A program made the position numbers and the translations under genes. Positions 44,499 through 52,278 of a stretch of DNA of 64,000 nucleotides are shown piece by piece. The notes under the pieces are model-generated. The model made no database searches. It saw only the letters and a list, made by a program, of their open reading frames with translations, and had not been told where the DNA came from. The stretch comes from CAYPIE01 sp964410665 (GTDB taxonomy: Bacteria; Planctomycetota; Planctomycetia; Gemmatales; Gemmataceae), in contig CAYPIE010000013.1 in NCBI GenBank assembly GCA_964410665.1, forward strand, positions 1 to 64,000, written 5' to 3'. Numbering within the stretch: position 1 is the stretch's first letter; each line of letters begins with the position of its first letter.

Positions 44499-45344
44499 TT
44501 ACACAGTCACTTCGCCCTCGCCCTCATCATCAGCCGGCCGGTAAACTCCCGGGATGTCCTCCCATGCCGCGTGCTCCTCGCCGTCGACTTCTCCTTCGCC
44601 CAGCGTGGTGAGCCGGCTAAAGCGCAGCCCCTTGGTCCCGTGGCAGTCGGGGCAGCGCAGCACCTCACAGCGAATGCAGGGGAACTCCGGCTCGTCGAGC
44701 GGGTCGAGGCCGGTCAGGTCGTTGAGCTCGATGGCGTCAGCGGCCAGGGACCGCAGACGTTCCGTCGGCCTCAGGTAGCGTTCCTCAGTGGTCTCGCACC
44801 ACGCTTGGCAGGCCTCGCAGTACAAGTCGCGGTGGACGGTCAGGTAGGCCTGGACAGGAATGCCGAGGAGGATGACTACAGCCTCGAGCCCCCAGGACAG
44901 CCACAGGACGATCCCGGTCGGGGTCCAACCAATCAACGAGTAATAACCTATTCTATTGACGTGTAGCAGCCGCTGCCACAGGGCATCCGGGGCCATGAGC
45001 TGGCTCAGGTTCAGCACCAGCCCGACCCGCTGTGATTGGGCAAAGAAGAACATGACCCAGGCCCAGTACAGCACCACCAGCCCGCCCAGGAAGCCGACCC
45101 AGGCGACAAACGCCCGGTTGCGACAGCGGCCGCGACGGGCCAGGTAGGCCAGCGCGTAGCCGAGCCCGCCGACCATGACCGGCAAGGCCATCACGCTGAA
45201 CAGGCCGCGAATGTCGATGGTGGCGTAGGCGTACAGCGTGCTCAGCACCAGCAGCAGGGGCAGCCAGAGCAGCCCCAGAGCTACCAGGGCTTCCCCCAAT
45301 TGGCCCGAGGGTCGGTAGGGCACAAGTGCATAGCGGCTGGACAT
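44499..45344 (-). CDS. Membrane protein with cysteine-rich C-terminus
   Basis: 281 residues. Four hydrophobic segments are seen near 18-40, 47-68, 80-105 and 130-165. After these come CxxC-like cysteine pairs: CEACQAWC (about 173-180) and CIRCEVLRCPDCHGTKG (about 222-238), which look like zinc ribbons, then an acidic tail (DDEGEGEVTV). I cannot name the function; it recalls other planctomycete membrane proteins with zinc-ribbon tails. No RBS decides the start. The region 45345-45448 holds no gene. Confidence 0.7.
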   Translation of the reverse strand: MSSRYALVPYRPSGQLGEALVALGLLWLPLLLVLSTLYAYATIDIRGLFSVMALPVMVGGLGYALAYLARRGRCRNRAFVAWVGFLGGLVVLYWAWVMFFFAQSQRVGLVLNLSQLMAPDALWQRLLHVNRIGYYSLIGWTPTGIVLWLSWGLEAVVILLGIPVQAYLTVHRDLYCEACQAWCETTEERYLRPTERLRSLAADAIELNDLTGLDPLDEPEFPCIRCEVLRCPDCHGTKGLRFSRLTTLGEGEVDGEEHAAWEDIPGVYRPADDEGEGEVTV

Positions 45345-45448
45345 GGGCGGCCTCTCGAATCGTTCGCCGGTGGAGAAAGTCGCACCCCATTATGGCAAAC
45401 GGATCCGAGAAGCGTGAGAAGATTTGAGCGAACTGCCGGGCTTTTTGC

Positions 45449-45931
45449 TTACGCCGGCTGCTGGGCCTTCCACTCGGCCATCCACTCGTCCATCCGCTGT
45501 TTCATCACTTCTGGGGAAACATCTTCGATGTGTGTCGACAGGGTCCAGGTGTGACCAAACGGATCCTTGAAGGTACCCGAACGGTCGCCGTAGAACTGGT
45601 CGACGACCGGACGCAGCTCGGTGCCGCCCGCGGCAATTGCCCGCTCAAACGCGGCGTCCACATCGGCAAGATAGATCATCAGGCTGCCGCCAGCTCCGCC
45701 CAGCGTCGAGGGGCTCAGACAGCCCCACTCCGGGTTCTCCTCGCTGAGCATGATCTTCGAGTCGCCGATCTGCAACTCGGCATGGGCAATCGTGCCATCC
45801 GGCGCAGTTAACTCCATCACTAGGGTCGCCCCAAGCGCCTTCTGATAGAAGTCGAGCGCTGAGCGGGCGTCGCGGATGGTCAGATACGGAGTGATTGAGT
45901 GATAACCTGCCGGGATCGCCGAAACCGTCAT
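45449..45931 (-). CDS. VOC/glyoxalase-fold protein
   Basis: 160 residues from ATG 45931, chosen because AGGAGG is placed seven bases upstream. It reads SITPYLTIRDARSALDFYQKALGATLVMELTAPDGTIAHAELQIGDSKIMLSEE, the PhnB-like vicinal-oxygen-chelate pattern, and ends with FYGDRSGTFKDPFGHTWTLSTHIEDVSPEVMKQRM. The family includes demethylmenaquinone methyltransferase-like, glyoxalase-type and antibiotic-binding proteins. Function here is not known. The gene stands alone between two other minus-strand genes. Confidence 0.9.
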   Translation of the reverse strand: MTVSAIPAGYHSITPYLTIRDARSALDFYQKALGATLVMELTAPDGTIAHAELQIGDSKIMLSEENPEWGCLSPSTLGGAGGSLMIYLADVDAAFERAIAAGGTELRPVVDQFYGDRSGTFKDPFGHTWTLSTHIEDVSPEVMKQRMDEWMAEWKAQQPA

Positions 45932-46036
45932 GGGCAGCCTCCTGTGAACGAGAAATAGAACCAAAAGAGCTAAACCTTTGTATCGGTCCTGTACCATAAT
46001 GGCTTGAATCGATTCAAGCTCGGTCGCCAACGAAAA

Positions 46037-46059
46037 CGGGCACCCGGTTCGGGTGCCCG
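46037..46059 (-). terminator. Intrinsic terminator downstream of the PQQ-propeller gene
   Basis: On the minus strand, arms CGGGCACCC (46059-46051) and GGGTGCCCG (46045-46037) close a 5-base loop and are followed by TTTTCG. It lies about 90 bases past the stop of the PQQ-propeller gene at 46147. A good rho-independent terminator candidate. Confidence 0.7.
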
Positions 46060-46146
46060 CATCGACGGAGCCAAGCGTGTTGTTGGTAGCACTCGTTGAA
46101 AGACTGCTTATTTCCTACTCCTGGTTGGTTGACCCGATTCTAGCCG

Positions 46147-47454
46147 TTACTGTGCGCTTGCCGCGATACAGTAGAGGAAGGCGTCCGAGCGCATGAACAT
46201 CTCACCGTCGCTCACCGCCGGAGTGCCGGAAAACGAGCTGTCATCGCCAGGAAACACCGGGTTGTGCGCCAGCACCTTGAATTCGTCGCGGGCCTCGATG
46301 ACATAACTCTCGCCGTCGCGGGCAAACTGGATGATCTTGTTGCCGACCGCCACGGGTGAGGAATAGGTGGCGTTGCGGAAGCCCCCGGTCGGGCCGCCGA
46401 AGCGGGGCAGCCGTTCCCGGTAGACGTACTCGCCCGTCTCCAGGCTGGCGGCGTAAAACAGGCCGCCTTGCGACCAGTACATGTTGTCACCGACAATGAC
46501 CGGGGTGTTGATGCCAGAGCGGAGGTTCTTTTTCCAACGAATGTTGCTGTCGGTGACATCCCCGGAGCCGCCACAACGAAACGCCAGGGCCCGGCCGAGG
46601 CGGCTACCCATGATGAAGCCCTGGTCGCCTTTGAGGATGATGCTGCCACAGGTAGCGTCATTCAGCGGCGTGTCCAACCACCAGAGCTTCTTGCCCGAAG
46701 TCGGCTCAACCGCGATCACCATGTTGGGAACCGTGAACAGCAGCTGCGGGCGGCCATCGACTTTTACTACGGTAGGGGTCGACCAGGAGTTGGTATAGGC
46801 GGGGTCGGCGACCTCCCAGGCGATCTTGCCAGTCTTCTTGTCCACCCCAACGAAGTGGTTGCCGAGCACGCCGGCGTTGACGATGACCAGATTGCCGACG
46901 ATGATCGGACTGGAAGCATCGCCCCAACGGGCGGGGTCGGACTTCTGGCCGAGGTCGACCTGCCACAACTTCTTGCCGCCACGATCGTAGGCGAACAAGC
47001 CCGACTTGCCGAAGAGCACATAAATCCTATCGCCGTCGATGACCGGGGTGCTGCTGGCGTAACCGTGCTCGGTAATGAAGCCGCGGTACGGATCCTCATT
47101 CAGCTCCGACTGGACCGAAGCCCGCCAGAGTTCCTTGCCGGTGTTGCGGTCGACCGCGATCAGGTGGCGGACCAAGTCTTTCGCCTCGCCCGGGTTGTCC
47201 CGGCTAATGCCGTAGCCGGTGTAGCAGGTGATGTAGACGCGGTCACCGGCGACGACCGGGGAGGATGAGCCCTTGCCGGGCAACGGCAACTTCCACTTCA
47301 GGTTCGTCTTCGAAGACCAGTCTTCGGGAATCGGCGGGCCGGCGATCACCCCGGAGCCGTTCGGGCCGCGGAATCGGCTCCACTCCTGAGCATTCACGAT
47401 GGGGGTGAGGGAAGCGGCCAGAACCAGGACGGCGGACAGCAAGGCTTTTCGCAT
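46147..47454 (-). CDS. Secreted PQQ-like beta-propeller protein
   Basis: 435 residues. A clear signal peptide (MRKALLSAVLVLAASLTPIVNA) precedes EWSRFRGPNGSG, the start typical of planctomycete PQQ-binding-like propeller proteins. Tryptophan-docking repeats are seen: KWKLPLPGKGSSSPVVAGDRVYITC, KKLWQVDLGQKS, GKIAWEVADPAYTNSWSTPTVV, KKLWWLDTPLNDATCGSIIL. It resembles BamB-type propellers without a lipobox. It could serve as a scaffold or as an alcohol-dehydrogenase-like protein without evident catalytic residues. A terminator lies downstream. Confidence 0.9.
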   Translation of the reverse strand: MRKALLSAVLVLAASLTPIVNAQEWSRFRGPNGSGVIAGPPIPEDWSSKTNLKWKLPLPGKGSSSPVVAGDRVYITCYTGYGISRDNPGEAKDLVRHLIAVDRNTGKELWRASVQSELNEDPYRGFITEHGYASSTPVIDGDRIYVLFGKSGLFAYDRGGKKLWQVDLGQKSDPARWGDASSPIIVGNLVIVNAGVLGNHFVGVDKKTGKIAWEVADPAYTNSWSTPTVVKVDGRPQLLFTVPNMVIAVEPTSGKKLWWLDTPLNDATCGSIILKGDQGFIMGSRLGRALAFRCGGSGDVTDSNIRWKKNLRSGINTPVIVGDNMYWSQGGLFYAASLETGEYVYRERLPRFGGPTGGFRNATYSSPVAVGNKIIQFARDGESYVIEARDEFKVLAHNPVFPGDDSSFSGTPAVSDGEMFMRSDAFLYCIAASAQ

Positions 47455-48070
47455 GCGTTGCCTCAGTGCAGTGGATAAGGGGCAGAGAAAATGTACGGAT
47501 CCATTCCAACTAGCGTATTCGCAAATTCGGAGGCTTTGGATTCACCTTGGCCGAACCTCCGTGGGAATTCGACCAACACGCTGAAAACGTCGCGGCCGAC
47601 CAGATCTGGGAATATGGGAGCAGGGTGGTTAACGTATGCTGTAGAGCTCCCAGTCAGTCTTGGCGTAGGCCGGGCCGTGTCCGCAGATGATCCCCACAAA
47701 TCCCCGCAACCCCGACCCAAAGAAAAGTCGCGATTTTGCCCCAAGCCGAGTATATATAGATTGGCAGGATATTTTTGTATAGCAGCTAGGAAGAGATTAA
47801 CACGCTAGCAGGCAACCGATCAGTCTGTTTTGTTCCGGACCTTTTCCGGACCTTTTTCGGGCTTCTTGGGGACAAAACCGGGGTGATCCGGGGACCAAGG
47901 TGAGGCGTTTTGGCCGCGGCAGGGGAGTCATCTTCTGGACCGGTTGGCCACTGGAACGATGAGCAAATTGTTTTTGATCAAGCACTTACGTCCACACGGC
48001 CCGCTCCGAAGTGGAGCCCCGGACATGTGTCCGGGGATGGCTGAAGTGCCGCAAGCAACGCATTTCTATC
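47455..48070. other. Intergenic region with short repeats and a palindrome
   Basis: No convincing gene is present in these 616 bases. It contains a TATATATAG stretch (near 47750), an 11-base tandem repeat TTCCGGACCTT at 47833-47843 and 47844-47854, and a perfect palindrome CCCCGGAC-ATGT-GTCCGGGG at 48017-48036 that matches the element at 112-133. The PQQ-propeller gene starts at its left end (minus) and the STN-domain gene ends at its right. Confidence 0.6.
48017..48036. repeat. Palindrome CCCCGGAC-N4-GTCCGGGG (second copy)
   Basis: Eight-base perfect arms around ATGT. It has the same core as the hairpin downstream of rpoN (112-133), with a different loop. It lies 35 bases downstream of the STN-domain gene, so it could serve as its terminator or be a dispersed palindromic repeat. 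Confidence 0.5.
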
Positions 48071-49357
48071 TTAGCGAGGCAGCTTGCTCTGCAGGAGCGA
48101 GTGGACTTCCGCGGTTTGCCGCACCACCAGGGCCTTGAGTGGGGCCAAGTAGCGGATGCTGCCCAACCCTCCCTGTTCACGCCAGCTTTGTGGGTCGATC
48201 GACTGCTGGATGAGGTTCACGATCTGGCGGGCGTTTTCTTGTTCCTGCAGTTGGCTGAGGTAGGGTCCCCATTGCACGGCATTGCTGAAGGTACCGCCCT
48301 GGAGCAGGTCGCCCAGATAGTAGACGCGGGTGACCATCATTTGCTGCGCTTTGAACTGCGAGGTGACCAGGATGGTTTCGTTTTTGATGATGTAGGCCAG
48401 ACCGAGGTCGCTGAGGATTTTCCGGAGGGCGGTACGGACACTAATCTTGCCGGCAACGATCGAGACAGGGGCATTCGAGGCAATTTCGGACGCTTCCAGA
48501 GCAGCCTTATCGACAATAATCGGCTGACCGATCGTATCAGAGAGTTGCTGCAGAACCTGAGTAAATGGGGCCGCTTGGAATTTTAGCGTGACAGGTTTTT
48601 CCAGCGCCTTCAGTAAAGCCCGTTCCTTGTCCGTGAGGGTATCCTGAGCCCGCCTTGCCGTCTTTTCTTGCCAATCCTCGGGAAATTCCACATCCCCGTT
48701 GGCTGGCAGAGAAGACCGGTCGACATCGCGCAAGGCTTGTTCGACACGGCTCGCACTATCTTGCACAAGCTTCTGAGCATCTTGGATGCGAGTGGCTAGC
48801 GAAGCCCGTCGAGCCAGAACTTGTGCCAGCGGATGATCGGGATACTTGGCGAGCAAGCTGTTGACTTGTTGTTCTGCTTCCACATACCGACCTGCCCTTT
48901 GCAGTTCGGCTAGTGAACGCAGTGCTGCTTGGAAGTCAGCATTTGCCTGGGCAGTGGATCGGGGCATTGGAGTAGCTGACGACGTGCCAAACTGCGGCGT
49001 CTGGGTCTCTTGGTTCGCCGACGTCCGCGCAGGAGGCTTGGCTGCTCCCAGAGCAGTTTGGATGCGTCGGGTTAGTTCTCGACGCTTCGCCGGGGAGATG
49101 GTGGTGTCGCGGTCGAGCTGCTGGCGGAGTAACTTCAGCGTGATCCGTGCTTGCCGCGCTGAGGTTCCCGGCACGGCAAGCTGTTGCAAGGCCCGATTCA
49201 CCTCGAATTCGAACTTTTGGTCAGCAACCTTCTGCAAACTGTAAAATTGTTGAAGCGTTGGCGAGGAAGAGGATTGTCCGGCCGCTTCCGACAAAACGAA
49301 TATTGCCAGAGAGACGAGCAACCCGGTAGAGCAACCCAGTTGGATTGTCGTTCGCAT
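48071..49357 (-). CDS. Exported protein with STN-like (secretin/TonB short N-terminal) domain
   Basis: 428 residues from ATG 49357, where GGGAGG lies about 10 bases upstream. A signal peptide (about 1-27, GLLVSLAIFVLSEAAG) precedes a helical repeat-rich region (about 35-140 and 150-240, with QAALRSLAELQRAGRYVEAEQQVNSLLAKYPDHPLAQ as a TPR-like stretch). An STN-type domain follows at about 265-350 (VTLKFQAAPFTQVLQQLSDTIGQPIIVDKAAL and SVRTALRKILSDLGLAYIIKNETILVTS). No secretin channel domain follows. It may be a periplasmic partner of an envelope secretion system. Confidence 0.8.
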   Translation of the reverse strand: MRTTIQLGCSTGLLVSLAIFVLSEAAGQSSSSPTLQQFYSLQKVADQKFEFEVNRALQQLAVPGTSARQARITLKLLRQQLDRDTTISPAKRRELTRRIQTALGAAKPPARTSANQETQTPQFGTSSATPMPRSTAQANADFQAALRSLAELQRAGRYVEAEQQVNSLLAKYPDHPLAQVLARRASLATRIQDAQKLVQDSASRVEQALRDVDRSSLPANGDVEFPEDWQEKTARRAQDTLTDKERALLKALEKPVTLKFQAAPFTQVLQQLSDTIGQPIIVDKAALEASEIASNAPVSIVAGKISVRTALRKILSDLGLAYIIKNETILVTSQFKAQQMMVTRVYYLGDLLQGGTFSNAVQWGPYLSQLQEQENARQIVNLIQQSIDPQSWREQGGLGSIRYLAPLKALVVRQTAEVHSLLQSKLPR

Positions 49358-49582
49358 CCTTAAACCTCCCTCGGGGTTGTTCGGTAACAAGTAGGCCTTT
49401 CGAATAACGTATCCAGGGAGCTTGCCGTTTGCCAAATCGAAAGCAGCTCGGGAGGAGTCGAAGTGGGGAACATGGCATGGTGATGCCGGCGTAACCTGTA
49501 CAAGATGTCGAGCGCACCCGCACTGAGTTGAAAATTACATGCCAAACATCCCAAAATAGTCCGCGAGGGATCGCTTCGATGC

Positions 49583-49611
49583 TTGACGCGGATTCTACTG
49601 GCCGATACAGT
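49583..49611 (+). promoter_or_regulatory. Sigma-70-like promoter upstream of csrA
   Basis: TTGACG (49583-49588), a 17-base spacer and TACAGT (49606-49611); an overlapping TAAAAT at 49611-49616 could also serve. It points to csrA, about 450 bases away, and begins just before two strong stem-loops. Confidence 0.5.
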
Positions 49612-49616
49612 AAAAT

Positions 49617-49730
49617 GGTGTTTCAGCGGATGAAATGATCAACCCAGCGCCCCATTTACTGGGCTGAGACCATCATTCAGAAACACCTGGACATCACACT
49701 AGGTAGAGTCACTGACTGCCTAGTGTAAGG
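49617..49730 (+). ncRNA. Candidate structured RNA or csrA leader
   Basis: A nested stem runs from GTGTTTC (49618-49624) paired with GAAACAC (49680-49686), with an inner CCCAG/CTGGG pair (49633-49637 and 49649-49653). A second hairpin ACACTAGG (49696-49703) pairs with CCTAGTGT (49719-49726), extendable to 11 bp with one wobble. It begins within ten bases of a promoter-like element. I do not recognise a known RNA family, so it may be a new sRNA or a long 5' leader. Confidence 0.25.
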
Positions 49731-49817
49731 GTGCTGCGATTCGATGCGTTGACTCCAACGCCGATGGTCACTCGGTTCAATGCTTAGAAACACCCTGATT
49801 TATGCTCAAGGTATGCT

Positions 49818-49845
49818 CGGTAAGGTTCATTCGGTAAGGTTCATT
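49818..49845. repeat. 14-bp tandem direct repeat
   Basis: CGGTAAGGTTCATT is repeated exactly at 49818-49831 and 49832-49845. It lies inside the long region upstream of csrA. It may be a double operator or a small duplication. Confidence 0.7.
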
Positions 49846-50062
49846 CCGAATGGACCAACTCCCATCAACGCCCTCAGGCATACCAGCCATAAAGCATCAG
49901 GATATGAAGCATCAGGACACGTGTTATCAAGCGATCCATCGTGAGGGAGTGTCAAGGCAGAGTTGCACAGGAAACGATCGGCTAACTTTGGTTGAACACG
50001 CCTTTTCCTAGTCCCGATCGGGTGAAGGCACCAATCCCCCTCCAGCAAAAGGATAGAGAGCG

Positions 50063-50281
50063 ATGCTCGTACTGTCCAGGAAAAAAAACGAGAGTATCGT
50101 GGTCAACAACGACATTGTGATCACGGTAGTCGAGATTCGAGGTGACAAGGTGCGATTGGGAATCGTCGCCCCAAAAGATGTCCCCGTCCATCGCCAGGAA
50201 GTCTACGATGCGATTCGTTTGTCCCAGGGTGGACCCGATGATCCCACCATCTTAGGTCATGTCGACGAAGACAACGACTGA
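50063..50281 (+). CDS. csrA: Carbon storage regulator CsrA
   Basis: 72 residues, normal size. It begins MLVLSRKKNESIVVNNDIVITVVEIRGDKVRLGI, the full CsrA signature, with the RNA-binding edges LVLSRKKNE and VPVHRQEVYDAIRL. It represses translation by binding GGA motifs in leader RNAs. A purine-rich AAAGGATAGAGAGCG lies upstream. It shares the neighbourhood with a FliA-type sigma factor; these pair in flagellar regulation in many bacteria, though no flagellar gene is in the window. The 159 bases after it show no structure I would rely on. Confidence 0.97.
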   Translation: MLVLSRKKNESIVVNNDIVITVVEIRGDKVRLGIVAPKDVPVHRQEVYDAIRLSQGGPDDPTILGHVDEDND

Positions 50282-50440
50282 ATCCACGCTTCCCCCGTAT
50301 CCTACTATTTATCCTTACCTCCCGTCTTGCCAGAGACCGGGTTGTTCGATCTCCGCTTTCCTCGCTAAGCTGATGCATCTCGCCAGGCTGTTCCCTCAGT
50401 TTGATTAGATTATGCGACCTCAAGCGGAGAAACCATCGTC

Positions 50441-50824
50441 ATGCCCCCTCCCACTGTAGCCATCCTCGGGGCCAGTCCGGATCGCCAGAAATATGGTAAT
50501 CAAGCGGTTCGTGCCTATCACCTGCATGGCTACATGGTCTACCCAATCCATCCGAAGGAGACCATGATCGAAGGTTTGATAGCCTATCGATCCATCCGCG
50601 AAATCCCGACGGTTCGCATCGATCGCGTCAGCATCTATCTACCCCCAGCCATTGGCATTCAAGTACTGGAGGAATTGGTCGGGCTGGATATCGGCGAAGT
50701 CTATCTTAATCCTGGCGCGGATGCCCCCGAAGTTGTTGCCCGCGCTCAAGAACTCCAACTCCCGATCATCACGGGATGTAGTCTGATGGCGGTCGGTGTG
50801 GTCCCCGAGTCCCCAGCTTCCTAA
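50441..50824 (+). CDS. CoA-binding domain protein (YccU-like)
   Basis: 127 residues. The Rossmann-type CoA-binding domain starts VAILGASPDRQKYGNQAVRAYHLHGYMVYPIHPKETMIEGL. Later segments VSIYLPPAIGIQVLEELVGLDIGEVYLNPGADAPEVV and LPIITGCSLMAVGV fit the family. It resembles succinyl-CoA synthetase N-domain-like proteins that bind CoA and may protect or regulate protein thiols. No catalytic domain is fused. It converges with the sigma factor gene, 26 bases away. Confidence 0.9.
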   Translation: MPPPTVAILGASPDRQKYGNQAVRAYHLHGYMVYPIHPKETMIEGLIAYRSIREIPTVRIDRVSIYLPPAIGIQVLEELVGLDIGEVYLNPGADAPEVVARAQELQLPIITGCSLMAVGVVPESPAS

Positions 50825-50850
50825 TGCTTCGTGTAGGGGACCGATCGCTT

Positions 50851-51627
50851 TCAACTACTAAACTCGGGACGTCGCTTGGCCAGTTGGGCTTGCAAACGTG
50901 AGACAATGCTGGAATGCATCTGGCTGACCCGCGATTCGCTCAGATCGAGGGTGGCCCCGATCTCTTTCATCGTCATGTCTTCGTAGTAGTAAAGAATGAT
51001 AATGAGACGTTCATTGCGATTGAGGCCACGGGTGACCAGCCGCATCAGATCGCGATTTTGCAGACGGTGGGTAGGATCTTCGGCTTTCTTATCTTCGAGG
51101 ATGTCAATTTCGCGGACATCTTTGTAGCTGTCGGTTTCGAACCATTTTTTATTAAGCGAGACCAACCCGACTGCCGTGGATTCGCCTACCAATTCATCGA
51201 GTTGTTCCAAAGGCACACCCAATTTCGTGGCAAGTTCCTCCGGGCGGGGAGGGCGGCCCAGTTCCGCTTCGAGAGCCTTGCGAGCTTCTTCCATTTTGCT
51301 CGCTTTGGAGCGTACTAGACGGGGTACCCAGTCCATGGTGCGTAGCTCATCCAGCATGGCTCCACGGATCCGCGGCACACAATAGGTTTCAAATTTGACA
51401 CCACGTTCGAGATCGAACGCATCAATGGCATCCATGAGACCGAAAACGCCAGCACTGATCAAATCATCCAATTCGACTCCATCAGGGAGGCGTTGCCAGA
51501 TTCGCTCAGCATTATACTTGACCAGCGGTAAGTAGCGTTCCACCAAGCGATTGCGGAGTGGTACCGCCCGAGTCGCCTGATAATCCCGCCACAGTTGCTG
51601 AACCTCATGTTCGAGCTGACTCACCAT
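50851..51627 (-). CDS. RNA polymerase sigma factor, FliA/WhiG type
   Basis: 258 residues from ATG 51627, set by GGGAGG eight bases upstream; longer in-frame forms have no RBS. Region 2 is RNRLVERYLPLVKYNAERIWQRLPDGVELDDLISAGVFGLMDAIDAFD followed by RGVKFETYCVPRIRGAMLDELRTMDWVPRLVR. Region 3 follows, then region 4 with LNRNERLIIILYYYEDMTMKEIGATLDLSESRVSQMHSSIVSRL. This is the sigma-28 group, which reads flagellar, chemotaxis or sporulation-type promoters. No anti-sigma gene lies beside it. Confidence 0.95.
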   Translation of the reverse strand: MVSQLEHEVQQLWRDYQATRAVPLRNRLVERYLPLVKYNAERIWQRLPDGVELDDLISAGVFGLMDAIDAFDLERGVKFETYCVPRIRGAMLDELRTMDWVPRLVRSKASKMEEARKALEAELGRPPRPEELATKLGVPLEQLDELVGESTAVGLVSLNKKWFETDSYKDVREIDILEDKKAEDPTHRLQNRDLMRLVTRGLNRNERLIIILYYYEDMTMKEIGATLDLSESRVSQMHSSIVSRLQAQLAKRRPEFSS

Positions 51628-52278
51628 TGGGATCCTCCCTGATGATGAGAAATTCTCCTCCACGCCAGAGAGGTCGATCGTGATTGCGAATCGGTTTCCC
51701 GACCCGGAACCACGCCCCCGGCCTCTGCTTATCGAGCCAGCGAGCCCATTGGCCAGCGTGTTCCCCTCACGCATTGGCCAAAGCCATCGCTGTCCACAAG
51801 TGGCGTGAAGAAGATCCCCCAATCCCCCGGAGCGGCCGCTATCCTGAAACCGCTGTGCTGATGGTTATCGACACGACCGCGCGGGTCGCTACAACCAAAG
51901 CCACATTTTGCGGATGCTGCGTTTCATTCCCTTCCGAAGTCGTCGCAGTCCCTCGCCATGGGCGGGGGATTCGGCAGAATTATGTGGTCGTCGAGTCACA
52001 TTTCCATTCAGAGGCATGCCCTTACCTGGCGCGGGAGATTTTGTCTAGGCGAACTCCTACGCCAGGGCTCCGCCCAAATTACCTAGTTGATTCAGTTTAG
52101 GCATGATTTCCGGGCAAAATTGAGGGAGGATTTTTGTCAGAAGTAAAAAAGAGGTTTGACGGGCTTGAGAAATTGAACTAGAGAAAAGTAAAATACCTCC
52201 AGTTCACGTTGGAGTAAAACTCAACCGTCACAATTCGCCAACCTCCGCCTGCGTTGAGATCCTTGCGAGGAAAAAACC
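51628..52278. other. Divergent intergenic region between sigma factor and kinase genes
   Basis: No convincing gene appears in these 651 bases; a 138-codon open frame at 51684-52100 has no conserved features and no RBS. Near its right end lies an AT-rich promoter-like segment (52156-52184) that points to the kinase. Confidence 0.5.
52156..52184 (+). promoter_or_regulatory. Sigma-70-like promoter ahead of the histidine kinase
   Basis: TTGACG (52156-52161), a 17-base spacer and TAGAGA (52179-52184); a TAAAAT follows further downstream and might be an alternative -10. It lies about 95 bases before the kinase start in an AT-rich stretch that stands out from the GC-rich surroundings. Confidence 0.35.

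Larger units (their letters stand above)
49358..50062. other. Long intergenic region with promoter, hairpins and short repeats
   Basis: These 705 bases between the minus-strand STN gene and csrA contain no convincing gene. They hold a sigma-70-like promoter (49583-49611), two strong stem structures right after it (49618-49686 and 49696-49726), a 14-base tandem repeat CGGTAAGGTTCATT (49818-49845) and a second direct repeat AAGCATCAGGA around 49892-49917. This looks like a regulatory or non-coding RNA segment and not spacer alone. Confidence 0.55.

Noticed and set aside
46468..47268. 266-codon open frame opposite the PQQ-propeller gene
   Set aside because: Shadow of the real gene on the other strand; no conserved motif and no plausible start.
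51684..52100. 138-codon open frame in the region between sigma factor and kinase
   Set aside because: Composition is irregular (many Pro, Arg, Cys and His), there is no RBS and no conserved motif. Probably chance.
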